Shown here one piece after another: positions 1 to 7,021 of a stretch of DNA of 21,710 bases. Source of the stretch: Chthonomonas sp. UBA2387 (lineage in GTDB: Bacteria > Armatimonadota > Fimbriimonadia > Fimbriimonadales > Fimbriimonadaceae). The stretch lies in contig DDSP01000050.1 of NCBI GenBank assembly GCA_002343445.1, forward strand, positions 1 through 21,710, written 5' to 3'. Under the pieces are notes generated by a model that had not been told where the DNA came from, searched no databases, and was given only the letters and a program-made list of their open reading frames with translations. A program made the translations under genes and the position numbers. Positions within the stretch are counted from its first letter, which is position 1. Each line of letters begins with the position of its first letter.

Positions 1-10
1 GGACCACCCC

Positions 11-34
11 GGCCTGCGGCCACCTCTCCAGAGG
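11..34. repeat. Possible REP-like palindromic element
   Basis: Two small inverted repeats lie side by side: GGCC-TGC-GGCC at 11-21 and CCTCT-CC-AGAGG at 23-34. Short GC-rich double palindromes between genes are typical of dispersed REP-type elements, but this window shows only one copy, so dispersal cannot be confirmed. The rest of 1-167 shows no convincing gene. Confidence 0.3.
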
Positions 35-154
35 AGGGGATTGCCGGAGAGTCCCAAGGTGGCGCGGCGGCGGAACGGGCACGGTCTGCCGGGCCTAGAA
101 GTCGTTTGGCGCGCGGCTGGCGGTCGGGCCCGGGGCGAGGGGCGCGCCCAGAGG

Positions 155-160
155 TACGAT
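155..160 (+). promoter_or_regulatory. -10 box (TACGAT) of a leaderless promoter
   Basis: TACGAT matches TANNNT and ends 7 bases before the ATG at 168. There is no Shine-Dalgarno sequence between them and no clear -35 box. The spacing puts transcription start at or next to the start codon, as in other first genes of this window. Confidence 0.5.
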
Positions 161-167
161 CTGCCCT

Positions 168-497
168 ATGCCTTGGCTCAACATCGTCCTCTGGGTCTAT
201 GCCGTGTTCAACATCGCCCTGGGCGTGGAGGCGTACCTGAAGGTGAACAGCATGCCGTCGCTGATGGGTGGCGTCGGCGCGGGTGTGCTGGTGATCGTGG
301 GGTTGCTGGTCGCCCAGAAGAACTCGATGGTCGGGTACTTGATCTGTGCTCTGGTCGCCCTCGGTCTTATGGGCAGGTTTGTTCCTGCATACCTGTCGAA
401 AGGAACCGTCTATCCAGCGCTCGTGGTCAGCATCGCCTCGGCTTTGGCGCTCATCGCTCTGATCGTGGGCCACTTCATGGCGCGCAAGCCGGCCTAA
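168..497 (+). CDS. Small membrane protein, TMEM14-like (UPF0136)
   Basis: A 109-residue, almost wholly hydrophobic protein with four predicted membrane segments at about residues 4-22, 33-49, 54-74 and 81-103. The glycine-rich turns (GGVGAG near 34-39), a conserved-looking GYL in the third segment and the total length resemble the TMEM14 family of small four-helix membrane proteins, whose bacterial role is unknown. The ATG follows a -10-like TACGAT by 7 bases, which supports this start. The dihydrouridine synthase gene begins one base after its stop codon, so the two are probably cotranscribed, although no functional link is obvious. The family call rests on overall pattern only; 'small integral membrane protein' is the safe reading. 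Confidence 0.75.
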   Translation: MPWLNIVLWVYAVFNIALGVEAYLKVNSMPSLMGGVGAGVLVIVGLLVAQKNSMVGYLICALVALGLMGRFVPAYLSKGTVYPALVVSIASALALIALIVGHFMARKPA

Positions 498-498
498 C

Positions 499-1548
499 GT
501 GAGCCACGGATTCCGCATCGGTCCCGTCCGCGTTGCGAACCGCTTGGTGCTCGCGCCGATGGAGGACGTGAGCAACCAGCCGTTCCGGCGGATCGCCAAG
601 CGCATCGGCGGACCGGGGCTGATGTTCACCGAGTTCGTCAGCGCCATGGCGATCCATTACGGCGCGACCAAGACGCTGCGCAAGATGCGCATCCACCCCG
701 ACGAGCGGCCGCTCGGCATCCAGATCTTTGGCGGCGAGCCCGAAACGATGGCCGAAACCGCCCGCATCGCCGAGGCCATGGGCACCGACCTGCTCGACAT
801 CAACATGGGGTGCTGGGTGCCCAAAGTGTGCAAGACAGGCGCGGGCGCGGCGCTTCTCAAAGACCCCGACCTCGCCGAGCGGATCGTTCGGACCGTCGTC
901 GCCGCGGTGAGCATCCCGGTCACGGTGAAAGTGCGTGCCGGATGGGATTACTCCATGTTTGCCGCTCCAGAATTGGCTAGACGCTTTCAGGATGCCGGTG
1001 CGCAAGCCGTCACGTTGCACGCCCGTTTTGCCAAACAGGGCTTCGAAGGGCACGCCGATTGGGAGCTGATCAAGCGGATGCGCGAGGTCGTGACGGTGCC
1101 CTTGATCGGCAACGGCGACGTGAAGACTCCCGACGACGCGGAACGGCTGCTCCGCGAGACGGGATGCGACGCCGTGATGGTGGGGCGGGCCGCGATCTCC
1201 AATCCGTGGGCGCTCGCCCGCATCCGTGCCCGCCTTCTGGGGCACGCCGAACCCGCCGAGCCCACGCTTGAAGACCGAGTGGCCGTCGCCATCGAGCACG
1301 CCGAGCGAATGGTCGCGTTCGAGGCCGAGGAAAGCGAACCCGGCGACCCCGATCTCGAGCTTCGCGCCATTCGACAACTAAGGGGGCAACTGCCGCTGTA
1401 CATCAAGGGATGCCCCGGCGCGGCGGCTCTTCGGGGGCGGCTGTCGACCGTCTCCTCGCTGGATGAATTGAGAGAGATTCTGGGCCGATTCTTGCTTGAA
1501 TCCGACCGAGAGGAAGCTATGGTTGGTACGTCTTCCGCATCGAGATGA
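499..1548 (+). CDS. dus: tRNA-dihydrouridine synthase
   Basis: A 349-residue flavoenzyme of the Dus family, which reduces uridine to dihydrouridine in tRNA using FMN and NADPH. The TIM-barrel motifs occur in order: APMED at 19-23 (FMN loop), INMGC at 101-105 with the expected catalytic Cys105, KVRAGW at 144-149, LHAR at 173-176, GNGDV at 204-208 and VGRAAISNPW near 228-237 (phosphate binding). The residue after the catalytic cysteine is Trp106, where the family normally has proline (GCP). The start is GTG, one base after the upstream stop codon; no in-frame ATG precedes the APMED motif. The 3' end overlaps the convergent acetyltransferase gene by 32 bases. The family call is firm; the DusA/B/C subtype is not resolved. 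Confidence 0.95.
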   Translation: MSHGFRIGPVRVANRLVLAPMEDVSNQPFRRIAKRIGGPGLMFTEFVSAMAIHYGATKTLRKMRIHPDERPLGIQIFGGEPETMAETARIAEAMGTDLLDINMGCWVPKVCKTGAGAALLKDPDLAERIVRTVVAAVSIPVTVKVRAGWDYSMFAAPELARRFQDAGAQAVTLHARFAKQGFEGHADWELIKRMREVVTVPLIGNGDVKTPDDAERLLRETGCDAVMVGRAAISNPWALARIRARLLGHAEPAEPTLEDRVAVAIEHAERMVAFEAEESEPGDPDLELRAIRQLRGQLPLYIKGCPGAAALRGRLSTVSSLDELREILGRFLLESDREEAMVGTSSASR

Positions 1549-2446
1549 GTGCGCTCATCCGTTGGAAGCCAAGGGAGTCGTTCAGCGCCAACATCCCCTC
1601 GTTGCGCGTGTCGTTGTCGGTCACGATGGACTGGTAGCCGCGTTGCGCCGCCGCTTCGATGGCGATCCGCTTCATGGCGCGCGCCAAGCCCCGGCCCCTC
1701 CGCTCCCGCACCACAGCCGTCAAGCCCTGCTCGAAGCGGCCGGGCACGTCGCTGACGAATCCCCAGCACACGCCGACGATCTGGTCGCCTTCCCACGCCA
1801 CGTGGCTAGTCGCTGGGTCGAACGCTGGGTCGCCGATGACCTGCTCGCAGAAGAACTCGTGGGTGAGGGGGACCGGCGGCGAGGCGCGCGGGATGTCCAC
1901 CCGGACCAGCTCGAACACGCGATGGAGTTCGAGGCGGTTGGTCGGGGTGTCGCACTCCGACCATGGGGTGATGCGAACGCCTTGTGGGATTTCGAAAGGG
2001 GCGGTCGGGCGTCGAGCGAGATCGAGGACGGATTCGAAGTCGCGCTTCTGCTCGACAAAGCCCCGGCTCGTGGCGAAGGCCACCGAGCGCTCTTCGCTCT
2101 CGGCGACGCGCGTGGAGCAGTCGTCCGCACCTTCGCTGCGAATCCAGGCTTCGACGTGGTCGAACATTCGATGGCCGAGGCCTTTCCCTCTCTGGGCCGG
2201 CGGCACGACCACCACCACGGTCCAGCGCCGGGGGTCGTAGGCGCCCAGGTCGTGTTGGGCGAGCCCATAGGCCGCGATGCCCGACGCGTCCTCGAACAGC
2301 CAGTGAACGGGTCGCTTCTCGGGTTCGATCGTCTCCTCGTCGCGGAGCATCTCGGCCTCGGTGACGCGCCAGTTGGGGTACGTGTCGTTCCAGAGGGCGG
2401 CGATCGCGCCGAAGTCGGCGGGCGTGGCGCGGCGTGGTGGGTTCAT
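1517..2446 (-). CDS. Two-domain GNAT family N-acetyltransferase
   Basis: A 309-residue protein with two GNAT folds in tandem. Members move an acetyl group from acetyl-CoA to an amine. The first domain (about 1-150) has the acetyl-CoA pyrophosphate loop PAQRGKGLG followed by a long helix. The second (about 160-309) has RERRGRGLA, then a strand with TDNDTRNEGM and the ending NDSLGFQR, which is the usual GNAT C-terminal arrangement in which a neighbouring residue precedes LGF. I chose the ATG at 2446 because the protein then opens directly with the first domain (NPPRRATPADF) and a -10-like CACAAT lies 8 bases upstream. A longer reading to 2569 would overlap the divergent glycosidase gene. The substrate is unknown, and there is no resistance-gene context. 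Confidence 0.9.
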   Translation of the reverse strand: MNPPRRATPADFGAIAALWNDTYPNWRVTEAEMLRDEETIEPEKRPVHWLFEDASGIAAYGLAQHDLGAYDPRRWTVVVVVPPAQRGKGLGHRMFDHVEAWIRSEGADDCSTRVAESEERSVAFATSRGFVEQKRDFESVLDLARRPTAPFEIPQGVRITPWSECDTPTNRLELHRVFELVRVDIPRASPPVPLTHEFFCEQVIGDPAFDPATSHVAWEGDQIVGVCWGFVSDVPGRFEQGLTAVVRERRGRGLARAMKRIAIEAAAQRGYQSIVTDNDTRNEGMLALNDSLGFQRMSALISMRKTYQP

Positions 2447-2454
2447 GGTCGGGG

Positions 2455-2460
2455 ATTGTG
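2455..2460 (-). promoter_or_regulatory. -10-like box (CACAAT) for the acetyltransferase gene
   Basis: Read on the minus strand, CACAAT ends 8 bases before the ATG at 2446. It differs from TATAAT at two positions. It is supported mainly by its fit to the short spacing seen at other first genes in the window. Confidence 0.35.
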
Positions 2461-2517
2461 CCACCAGCGGGCTGATCCGACTCGGCGAAGGACCCTTCGT
2501 GCCGATGGCGAATTGCA

Positions 2518-4860
2518 GTGGCGATGGTCGCCATCGCTTGTCTTGTTGCCATGTCTGCTTCCAACGCACCCCTACAGCCCGTGCCGTTCACTTCGGTGAC
2601 GATCGAGGACCGGTTCTGGTCGCCGCGCCAACGCGTCAACCGCGAGGTCTCGGTTCGGCATTCGTTCGAGATGTTGGAGAGGGCGGGCAACATGGTCAAC
2701 CTGCGACTCGCCGCCGAAGGCAAACGCGACGGCTACCAAGGGCTGCTGTTCACCGATTCGGATCTGTACAAGGTCATCGAGGGTGCGGCTTATACCTTGG
2801 CGACACATCCCGACCCGGCGCTCGATCGGCGGCTGGACGAGCTGATCGCCGAGATCGGCAGGGCTCAGATGGCGGACGGCTACCTGAACACGTGGTTCCA
2901 GGTGACGCGACCCGACCAGAAGTGGACCAACCTGCGCGATCACCACGAGCTGTATTGCGCGGGGCACCTGTTCGAGGCAGCTGTGGCGCACCACCAAGCC
3001 ACGGGCAAACGGAACCTACTAGACATCGCCTTGAAGTTCGCTGACCACATTGACAAGCGATTCGGTCCGAACGGGACGCATCCGGGCTATGCCGGGCACC
3101 CCGAGATCGAGCTGGCGCTGGTGAAGCTGTGGAAGGCGACGGGCGACGACCGCTGGTTTCGGCTCGCACGCAAGCTCACGGAACCACGAGGTGCGGGTTT
3201 CTTCGCCGACGAGCACAAGACGCCACGCGACCGCTACGACGGCACGTACTGGCTCGACGACGTGCGCCTTGAGGAGCACCGGGAGATCAAGGGGCACGCC
3301 GTGCGCGCCGCGTATCTGCTGGCTGGAGTCGCCGACATCGTGCGCGAGACGGGCGACCCGGCGCTCACCAAGATGCTCGATCGTGTGTGGCGCAACGCCA
3401 CAGAAAAGCGCATCTTCGTCACCGGCGGCATCGGGCCGAGCGGCCACAACGAGGGCTTCACGGTGGATTACGACCTGCCGAACCTGACGGCATATCAGGA
3501 GACTTGCGCGAGCATCGCCATGGCGCTGTGGGGGCACCGGATGGGCCTGCTCCACGGCGAGGGCAAGTATTGGGACGCCGTGGAGACCGCCCTCTACAAC
3601 GGCTTGCTGAGTGGCGTTTCCCTGAGCGGCGATCGGTTCTTCTACGTGAACCCGCTGGCCAGCATGGGCAACCACCACCGCAACGAGTGGTTCGGCTGCG
3701 CCTGCTGTCCGCCGAACGTGCTGCGCACCATCGCTTGGCTGGGCGGCTACGCGTACGCCGTCGGTGGCGGGGACTTGGTGGTGAACCTGTACGTCGGGGG
3801 CCGCGTCGAGACCGAGGTGGGCGGCGCGAAGGCCAAGTGGAAGGTGGAGACGGACTACCCGTGGGACGGCAAGGTGGTGTTGCGGCCCGAGTTCAGCGGC
3901 AGGCACGGGCTTCGGTTGCGGCTTCCCGGCTGGTGCCAGAGCTATCGGCTGCACGTCAACGGGCAGATCGTCGAGGGCGTTGCTTCGGGTTATGCCGTGG
4001 TTCCCGCCCGCGATTGGAAGCCCTCGGACGTGGTGGAATTGAGCTTGGAAATGCCCGTGGTGCAGGTCGAGGCGCACCCGCTGGTCAAGGAGAACAGGGG
4101 TCGGGCGGCGGTGCGGCGCGGGCCGCTGGTCTATTGCGCCGAGCAGGTGGACAACGATTCGCCGGTGTTCGATGCCGTGGTGCCGTTGGGATCGCGGTTC
4201 GAGGCTCGGTTCGACCCGAAGGTGCTGGGCGGGGTGGTCGTGGTCGAGGCCGAATCGCTGCAGTTCCCCGCGAACGACTGGGAGCGGACGCTCTACCAGG
4301 CCGCGCCGCCCGCCCAACGCAGGACGCTGAGGATGGTGCCCTATGGGTTCTGGGACAACCGCGCGGCGGGACCGATGGCTGTTTGGATGCCCACGGTGCC
4401 TGCGCCGCCCAAGGTCGTGGGTCCAGAAGGCAAGGCCAAGGTCTCGATGAGCCATGTGAGCGGCAACTGCCAGCCGTGGGGCGTGAACGATGGCCTGGAA
4501 CCAGAATCCTCGGGTCAGCAACCCGCCGCGCTGTGCCACTTCTGGCCGCGAAAGGGCGGCGAGGAATGGGTGCAATACACGTGGGACAAGCCGCTAGCGA
4601 TCTCGGGAGTCGAGGTGTATTGGTTCGACGATACGGGCCGTGGCGAGTGCCGGTTGCCTTCGGATTGGACTTTGGAGGCGCTGGTGGGCGGAGCGTGGCA
4701 GCCCGTGGTGATCGCCGACCGCCCGATCGCTCTGGACAAGTGGTGCAAGGCGACGTTCGCCACGCTGGAGACTTCGGCGCTGCGGCTGAAGGTGCGTCAG
4801 AAGGATGGCTGGGCAAGCGGCATCCACGAGTGGCGGGTGATCCGGGACGAGTCGGATTGA
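2518..4860 (+). CDS. GH127-type beta-L-arabinofuranosidase (DUF1680) with C-terminal carbohydrate-binding-like domain
   Basis: A 780-residue protein of the GH127/DUF1680 family, retaining glycosidases that release L-arabinofuranose using a zinc-bound cysteine nucleophile. The (alpha/alpha)6 barrel covers about residues 25-420. The metal and catalytic set is intact: Glu328 and Cys330 in YQETC, then Cys396 and Cys397 in CACCPPN. Their arrangement matches Glu338, Cys340, Cys417 and Cys418 of Bifidobacterium HypBA1, making Cys396 the predicted nucleophile. Glu312 sits where the HypBA1 acid/base residue would fall. A beta-rich middle region follows, and residues about 650-780 look like a discoidin (F5/8 type C) galactose-binding fold. 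The N-terminus (VAIACLVAMSASNA) may be a weak signal peptide. The start is GTG 2518 or ATG 2524; the reading frame is closed at 2473. No transporter gene is adjacent. Confidence 0.92.
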   Translation: MAMVAIACLVAMSASNAPLQPVPFTSVTIEDRFWSPRQRVNREVSVRHSFEMLERAGNMVNLRLAAEGKRDGYQGLLFTDSDLYKVIEGAAYTLATHPDPALDRRLDELIAEIGRAQMADGYLNTWFQVTRPDQKWTNLRDHHELYCAGHLFEAAVAHHQATGKRNLLDIALKFADHIDKRFGPNGTHPGYAGHPEIELALVKLWKATGDDRWFRLARKLTEPRGAGFFADEHKTPRDRYDGTYWLDDVRLEEHREIKGHAVRAAYLLAGVADIVRETGDPALTKMLDRVWRNATEKRIFVTGGIGPSGHNEGFTVDYDLPNLTAYQETCASIAMALWGHRMGLLHGEGKYWDAVETALYNGLLSGVSLSGDRFFYVNPLASMGNHHRNEWFGCACCPPNVLRTIAWLGGYAYAVGGGDLVVNLYVGGRVETEVGGAKAKWKVETDYPWDGKVVLRPEFSGRHGLRLRLPGWCQSYRLHVNGQIVEGVASGYAVVPARDWKPSDVVELSLEMPVVQVEAHPLVKENRGRAAVRRGPLVYCAEQVDNDSPVFDAVVPLGSRFEARFDPKVLGGVVVVEAESLQFPANDWERTLYQAAPPAQRRTLRMVPYGFWDNRAAGPMAVWMPTVPAPPKVVGPEGKAKVSMSHVSGNCQPWGVNDGLEPESSGQQPAALCHFWPRKGGEEWVQYTWDKPLAISGVEVYWFDDTGRGECRLPSDWTLEALVGGAWQPVVIADRPIALDKWCKATFATLETSALRLKVRQKDGWASGIHEWRVIRDESD

Positions 4861-4943
4861 TTCCGGCGGGCGCGGGGATCGCGCAGCTTGCCAATTGACG
4901 CGCAAACCTCCCAAACGGGGTGAGGAGTTGGGCTCGGCGGACT

Positions 4944-4949
4944 GATACT
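4944..4949 (+). promoter_or_regulatory. Candidate -10 box (GATACT) for the exopolysaccharide gene pair
   Basis: GATACT differs from TATACT at one position and lies 13 bases before the ATG at 4963. This would give a very short leader if that ATG is used. A TTGACG at 4895-4900 is too far upstream to pair with it. Confidence 0.3.
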
Positions 4950-4962
4950 TCAAGTGTTCGCG

Positions 4963-7014
4963 ATGACAACTCAAGCTTCACCCAACGGGTCCATGCCAAG
5001 GGCCCTGACGAACGCCTTGCCCAAGTGGCTCGCGTTCGCCGTCGGTCTCTGGGCGGCACAGGCCGCTCTGGCCGTGGAAGACCACCTGCTCCTTGGAGGG
5101 CGTGCGGTCACCATGAGCGACCCGGTCAACACGTTCCGGTTCTATTACGAGATCCCGAACGGGATCACCGTAGACTGGCAGAAGGTGGATTTGTTCTGGG
5201 ATTCGTCGCCCACCATCCGTCCTGAGAGCAGTTCGATCACCGTCCTGCTGAACGGCCAGACCTTGGCAAGCAACCGCCTGCGCCCCGCCGCGAACTCGGG
5301 CGCCCAAGCGTGGACCGTCAACTTCCCGACGCGATTCCTGCGCAAAGGTGTGAACGAGCTGACCATCGTGACCCGGCAACGGTCGGTGGACGGGCCCTGC
5401 CAGGACATCGAGAACGCCGCGAACTGGGTGCGGTTAGAGGAGGGCAGCGCGATCATCACGGCGTTCAACCCCGACCCCAACCCCTCCATCGCGAGCTATC
5501 CGTACCCGATTCTCGACCCGTTGGACAAACAGTTCTCACGCTTCGCATTCGATCTGGGCGCGACGCCCGAACCCGCCAAAGTCGCGACGATGCTCGGGCT
5601 CGCCAGCGACTGGGGCGTCCGATGGCTGGGGCAAGAGATCAACACGCCCATGGTGAACGGCAAGCGGGGCAACCAGCCGCACCTCGTCAAGATCCAGATG
5701 GGAGAGACGGCGCCAGACGGCACCGCACTTCCGCCGAACGCCGGCTGGGTGGGTTTCGACGCGAACCGGAACCTCATCCTGCACGGCAACGGCTCGGCCG
5801 GATTGCGAAGGGCGCGCAACGTGCTCACCGACTCGACGGCTTTGCAGCTTGCCGGCAAGGCACCCAACATCCTGGTGGACAAGGACCTGGGCCGGGCGCC
5901 CGCTCTAGGCCAGGGCCGCGTTGGGCAGGTCACCTTTGGAGCACTTGGGTATCCCAAGATTCAGCTGCTTGGCGCGTTCACGCAGAGGGCCAAGCTGTTC
6001 ATCAACCGGCCGTTGCGCGTGGACATCGGGAAACAGTCGTTCCTCAAACTCAAGTTCAAGCACTCGGCCGCTGTCGATCCCGCGCGTTCGCTGCTGACCG
6101 TGAAGATCAACGGCGTTCCCGTGGGCAGCGTTCGGCTGACCGATGAGAACGCCAACGAGGGCACTCTTGCCGTGCGCCTGCCCGTGGAGGAACTGGCCAA
6201 GTTCTCCTGGGAGGTCGAACTGGAGGCCTACCACTACCTGGGCAACGTAGACTGCTCGAAGAGTTACGACAGCATCGCTTGGACCGTGATCGACGGGACT
6301 TCCGAGTTCGTTTTGGAGCCTGGCGGCATCGAGGGTCCGCCTTCTCTGGTTGCATTCCCCTATGTTCGCGACCGCGACGGGGGCATGGGAGACGACGTGC
6401 GCGTCGAGTTCTCTTCCGACGCCGGACCCGGCCAGTACGAGTTCGCCGCAGCGATGGCGGCTCTTGCCGGTCGCTCCAACCGGGGCGGCATCAACTTCAG
6501 CCCCGACGCGCCGACCGACTCGCGAGTTCAGGTGTGGATTGGCCGCCTTTCGGAGGTGAACCGGTTCGAGGGTATCCGCGAGGCCATGCACTTGGCTATT
6601 GGAGCAGACGGCAAACTCACGCCACAGAACGGTCTTTCGGCGGTGCCGCAGCAGATGGACAAGCGATTGGTCCTCCAAGCGATCCGTTCCCCAATGAACT
6701 CGAACGGGGTCATTTATGTGGCTCTCGCCAAGGACGACGAGGATTTCGCCAAGTTTGCGGCACTCATCGCCAAGCCCGGTTTTGGCGACAAACTGAACGG
6801 AGACGCGGCTGTCGTGGACTGGGCGGGCGACGTGGTGAGCCTTCGATCGGAAGCCTACGCGCGCATGCTGGAGCAGTCCGCCAAGGAAACCAACTCGTAT
6901 ACCGTGCCGATGCGCTGGGTGATGGCGGGGCTTGTCACTGCGGTCGCCTTGCTCGTGCTTTGGATCATCATGCAGTTCGTCGCGAAGAAGCGCCCTGCCA
7001 TGGCCACCCGCTGA
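4963..7014 (+). CDS. BcsB-like envelope protein (cellulose synthase regulatory subunit family)
   Basis: About 683 residues. It begins with a signal peptide (hydrophobic core LAFAVGLWAAQAALA, cleavage after ALA) and ends with one membrane helix (about 645-668) and a basic tail, so most of it should lie outside the inner membrane. The first 200 residues follow the BcsB pattern: SSSITVLLNGQ strand, RFLRKGVNELTI, then DGPCQDIENAANW. Later segments repeat a jelly-roll plus alpha/beta layout (LLTVKINGVPVGS near 380). BcsB pairs with the synthase BcsA and guides the glucan across the periplasm. Here the partner, 7 bases downstream, is an NfrB-like transferase rather than BcsA, so the polymer need not be cellulose. 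Possible starts are GTG 4954, ATG 4963 and ATG 4993; I prefer 4963 on the position of a -10-like GATACT. Confidence 0.82.
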   Translation: MTTQASPNGSMPRALTNALPKWLAFAVGLWAAQAALAVEDHLLLGGRAVTMSDPVNTFRFYYEIPNGITVDWQKVDLFWDSSPTIRPESSSITVLLNGQTLASNRLRPAANSGAQAWTVNFPTRFLRKGVNELTIVTRQRSVDGPCQDIENAANWVRLEEGSAIITAFNPDPNPSIASYPYPILDPLDKQFSRFAFDLGATPEPAKVATMLGLASDWGVRWLGQEINTPMVNGKRGNQPHLVKIQMGETAPDGTALPPNAGWVGFDANRNLILHGNGSAGLRRARNVLTDSTALQLAGKAPNILVDKDLGRAPALGQGRVGQVTFGALGYPKIQLLGAFTQRAKLFINRPLRVDIGKQSFLKLKFKHSAAVDPARSLLTVKINGVPVGSVRLTDENANEGTLAVRLPVEELAKFSWEVELEAYHYLGNVDCSKSYDSIAWTVIDGTSEFVLEPGGIEGPPSLVAFPYVRDRDGGMGDDVRVEFSSDAGPGQYEFAAAMAALAGRSNRGGINFSPDAPTDSRVQVWIGRLSEVNRFEGIREAMHLAIGADGKLTPQNGLSAVPQQMDKRLVLQAIRSPMNSNGVIYVALAKDDEDFAKFAALIAKPGFGDKLNGDAAVVDWAGDVVSLRSEAYARMLEQSAKETNSYTVPMRWVMAGLVTAVALLVLWIIMQFVAKKRPAMATR

Positions 7015-7021
7015 ACGCCCT

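Noticed and set aside
1496..2599. Plus-strand open frame of 367 codons over the acetyltransferase gene
   Set aside because: The minus-strand frame has two full GNAT motifs; the plus-strand translation shows none and would overlap both neighbouring genes.
3019..4575. Minus-strand open frame of 518 codons inside the GH127 gene
   Set aside because: It is His/Pro/Arg-rich with no recognisable motif, and the opposite strand carries intact GH127 catalytic motifs. Long shadows are expected at this GC content.
4895..4900. TTGACG as a -35 box before the BcsB-like gene
   Set aside because: The bases 17 downstream (GGGTGA) are no -10 box, and the GATACT candidate is 43 bases away.
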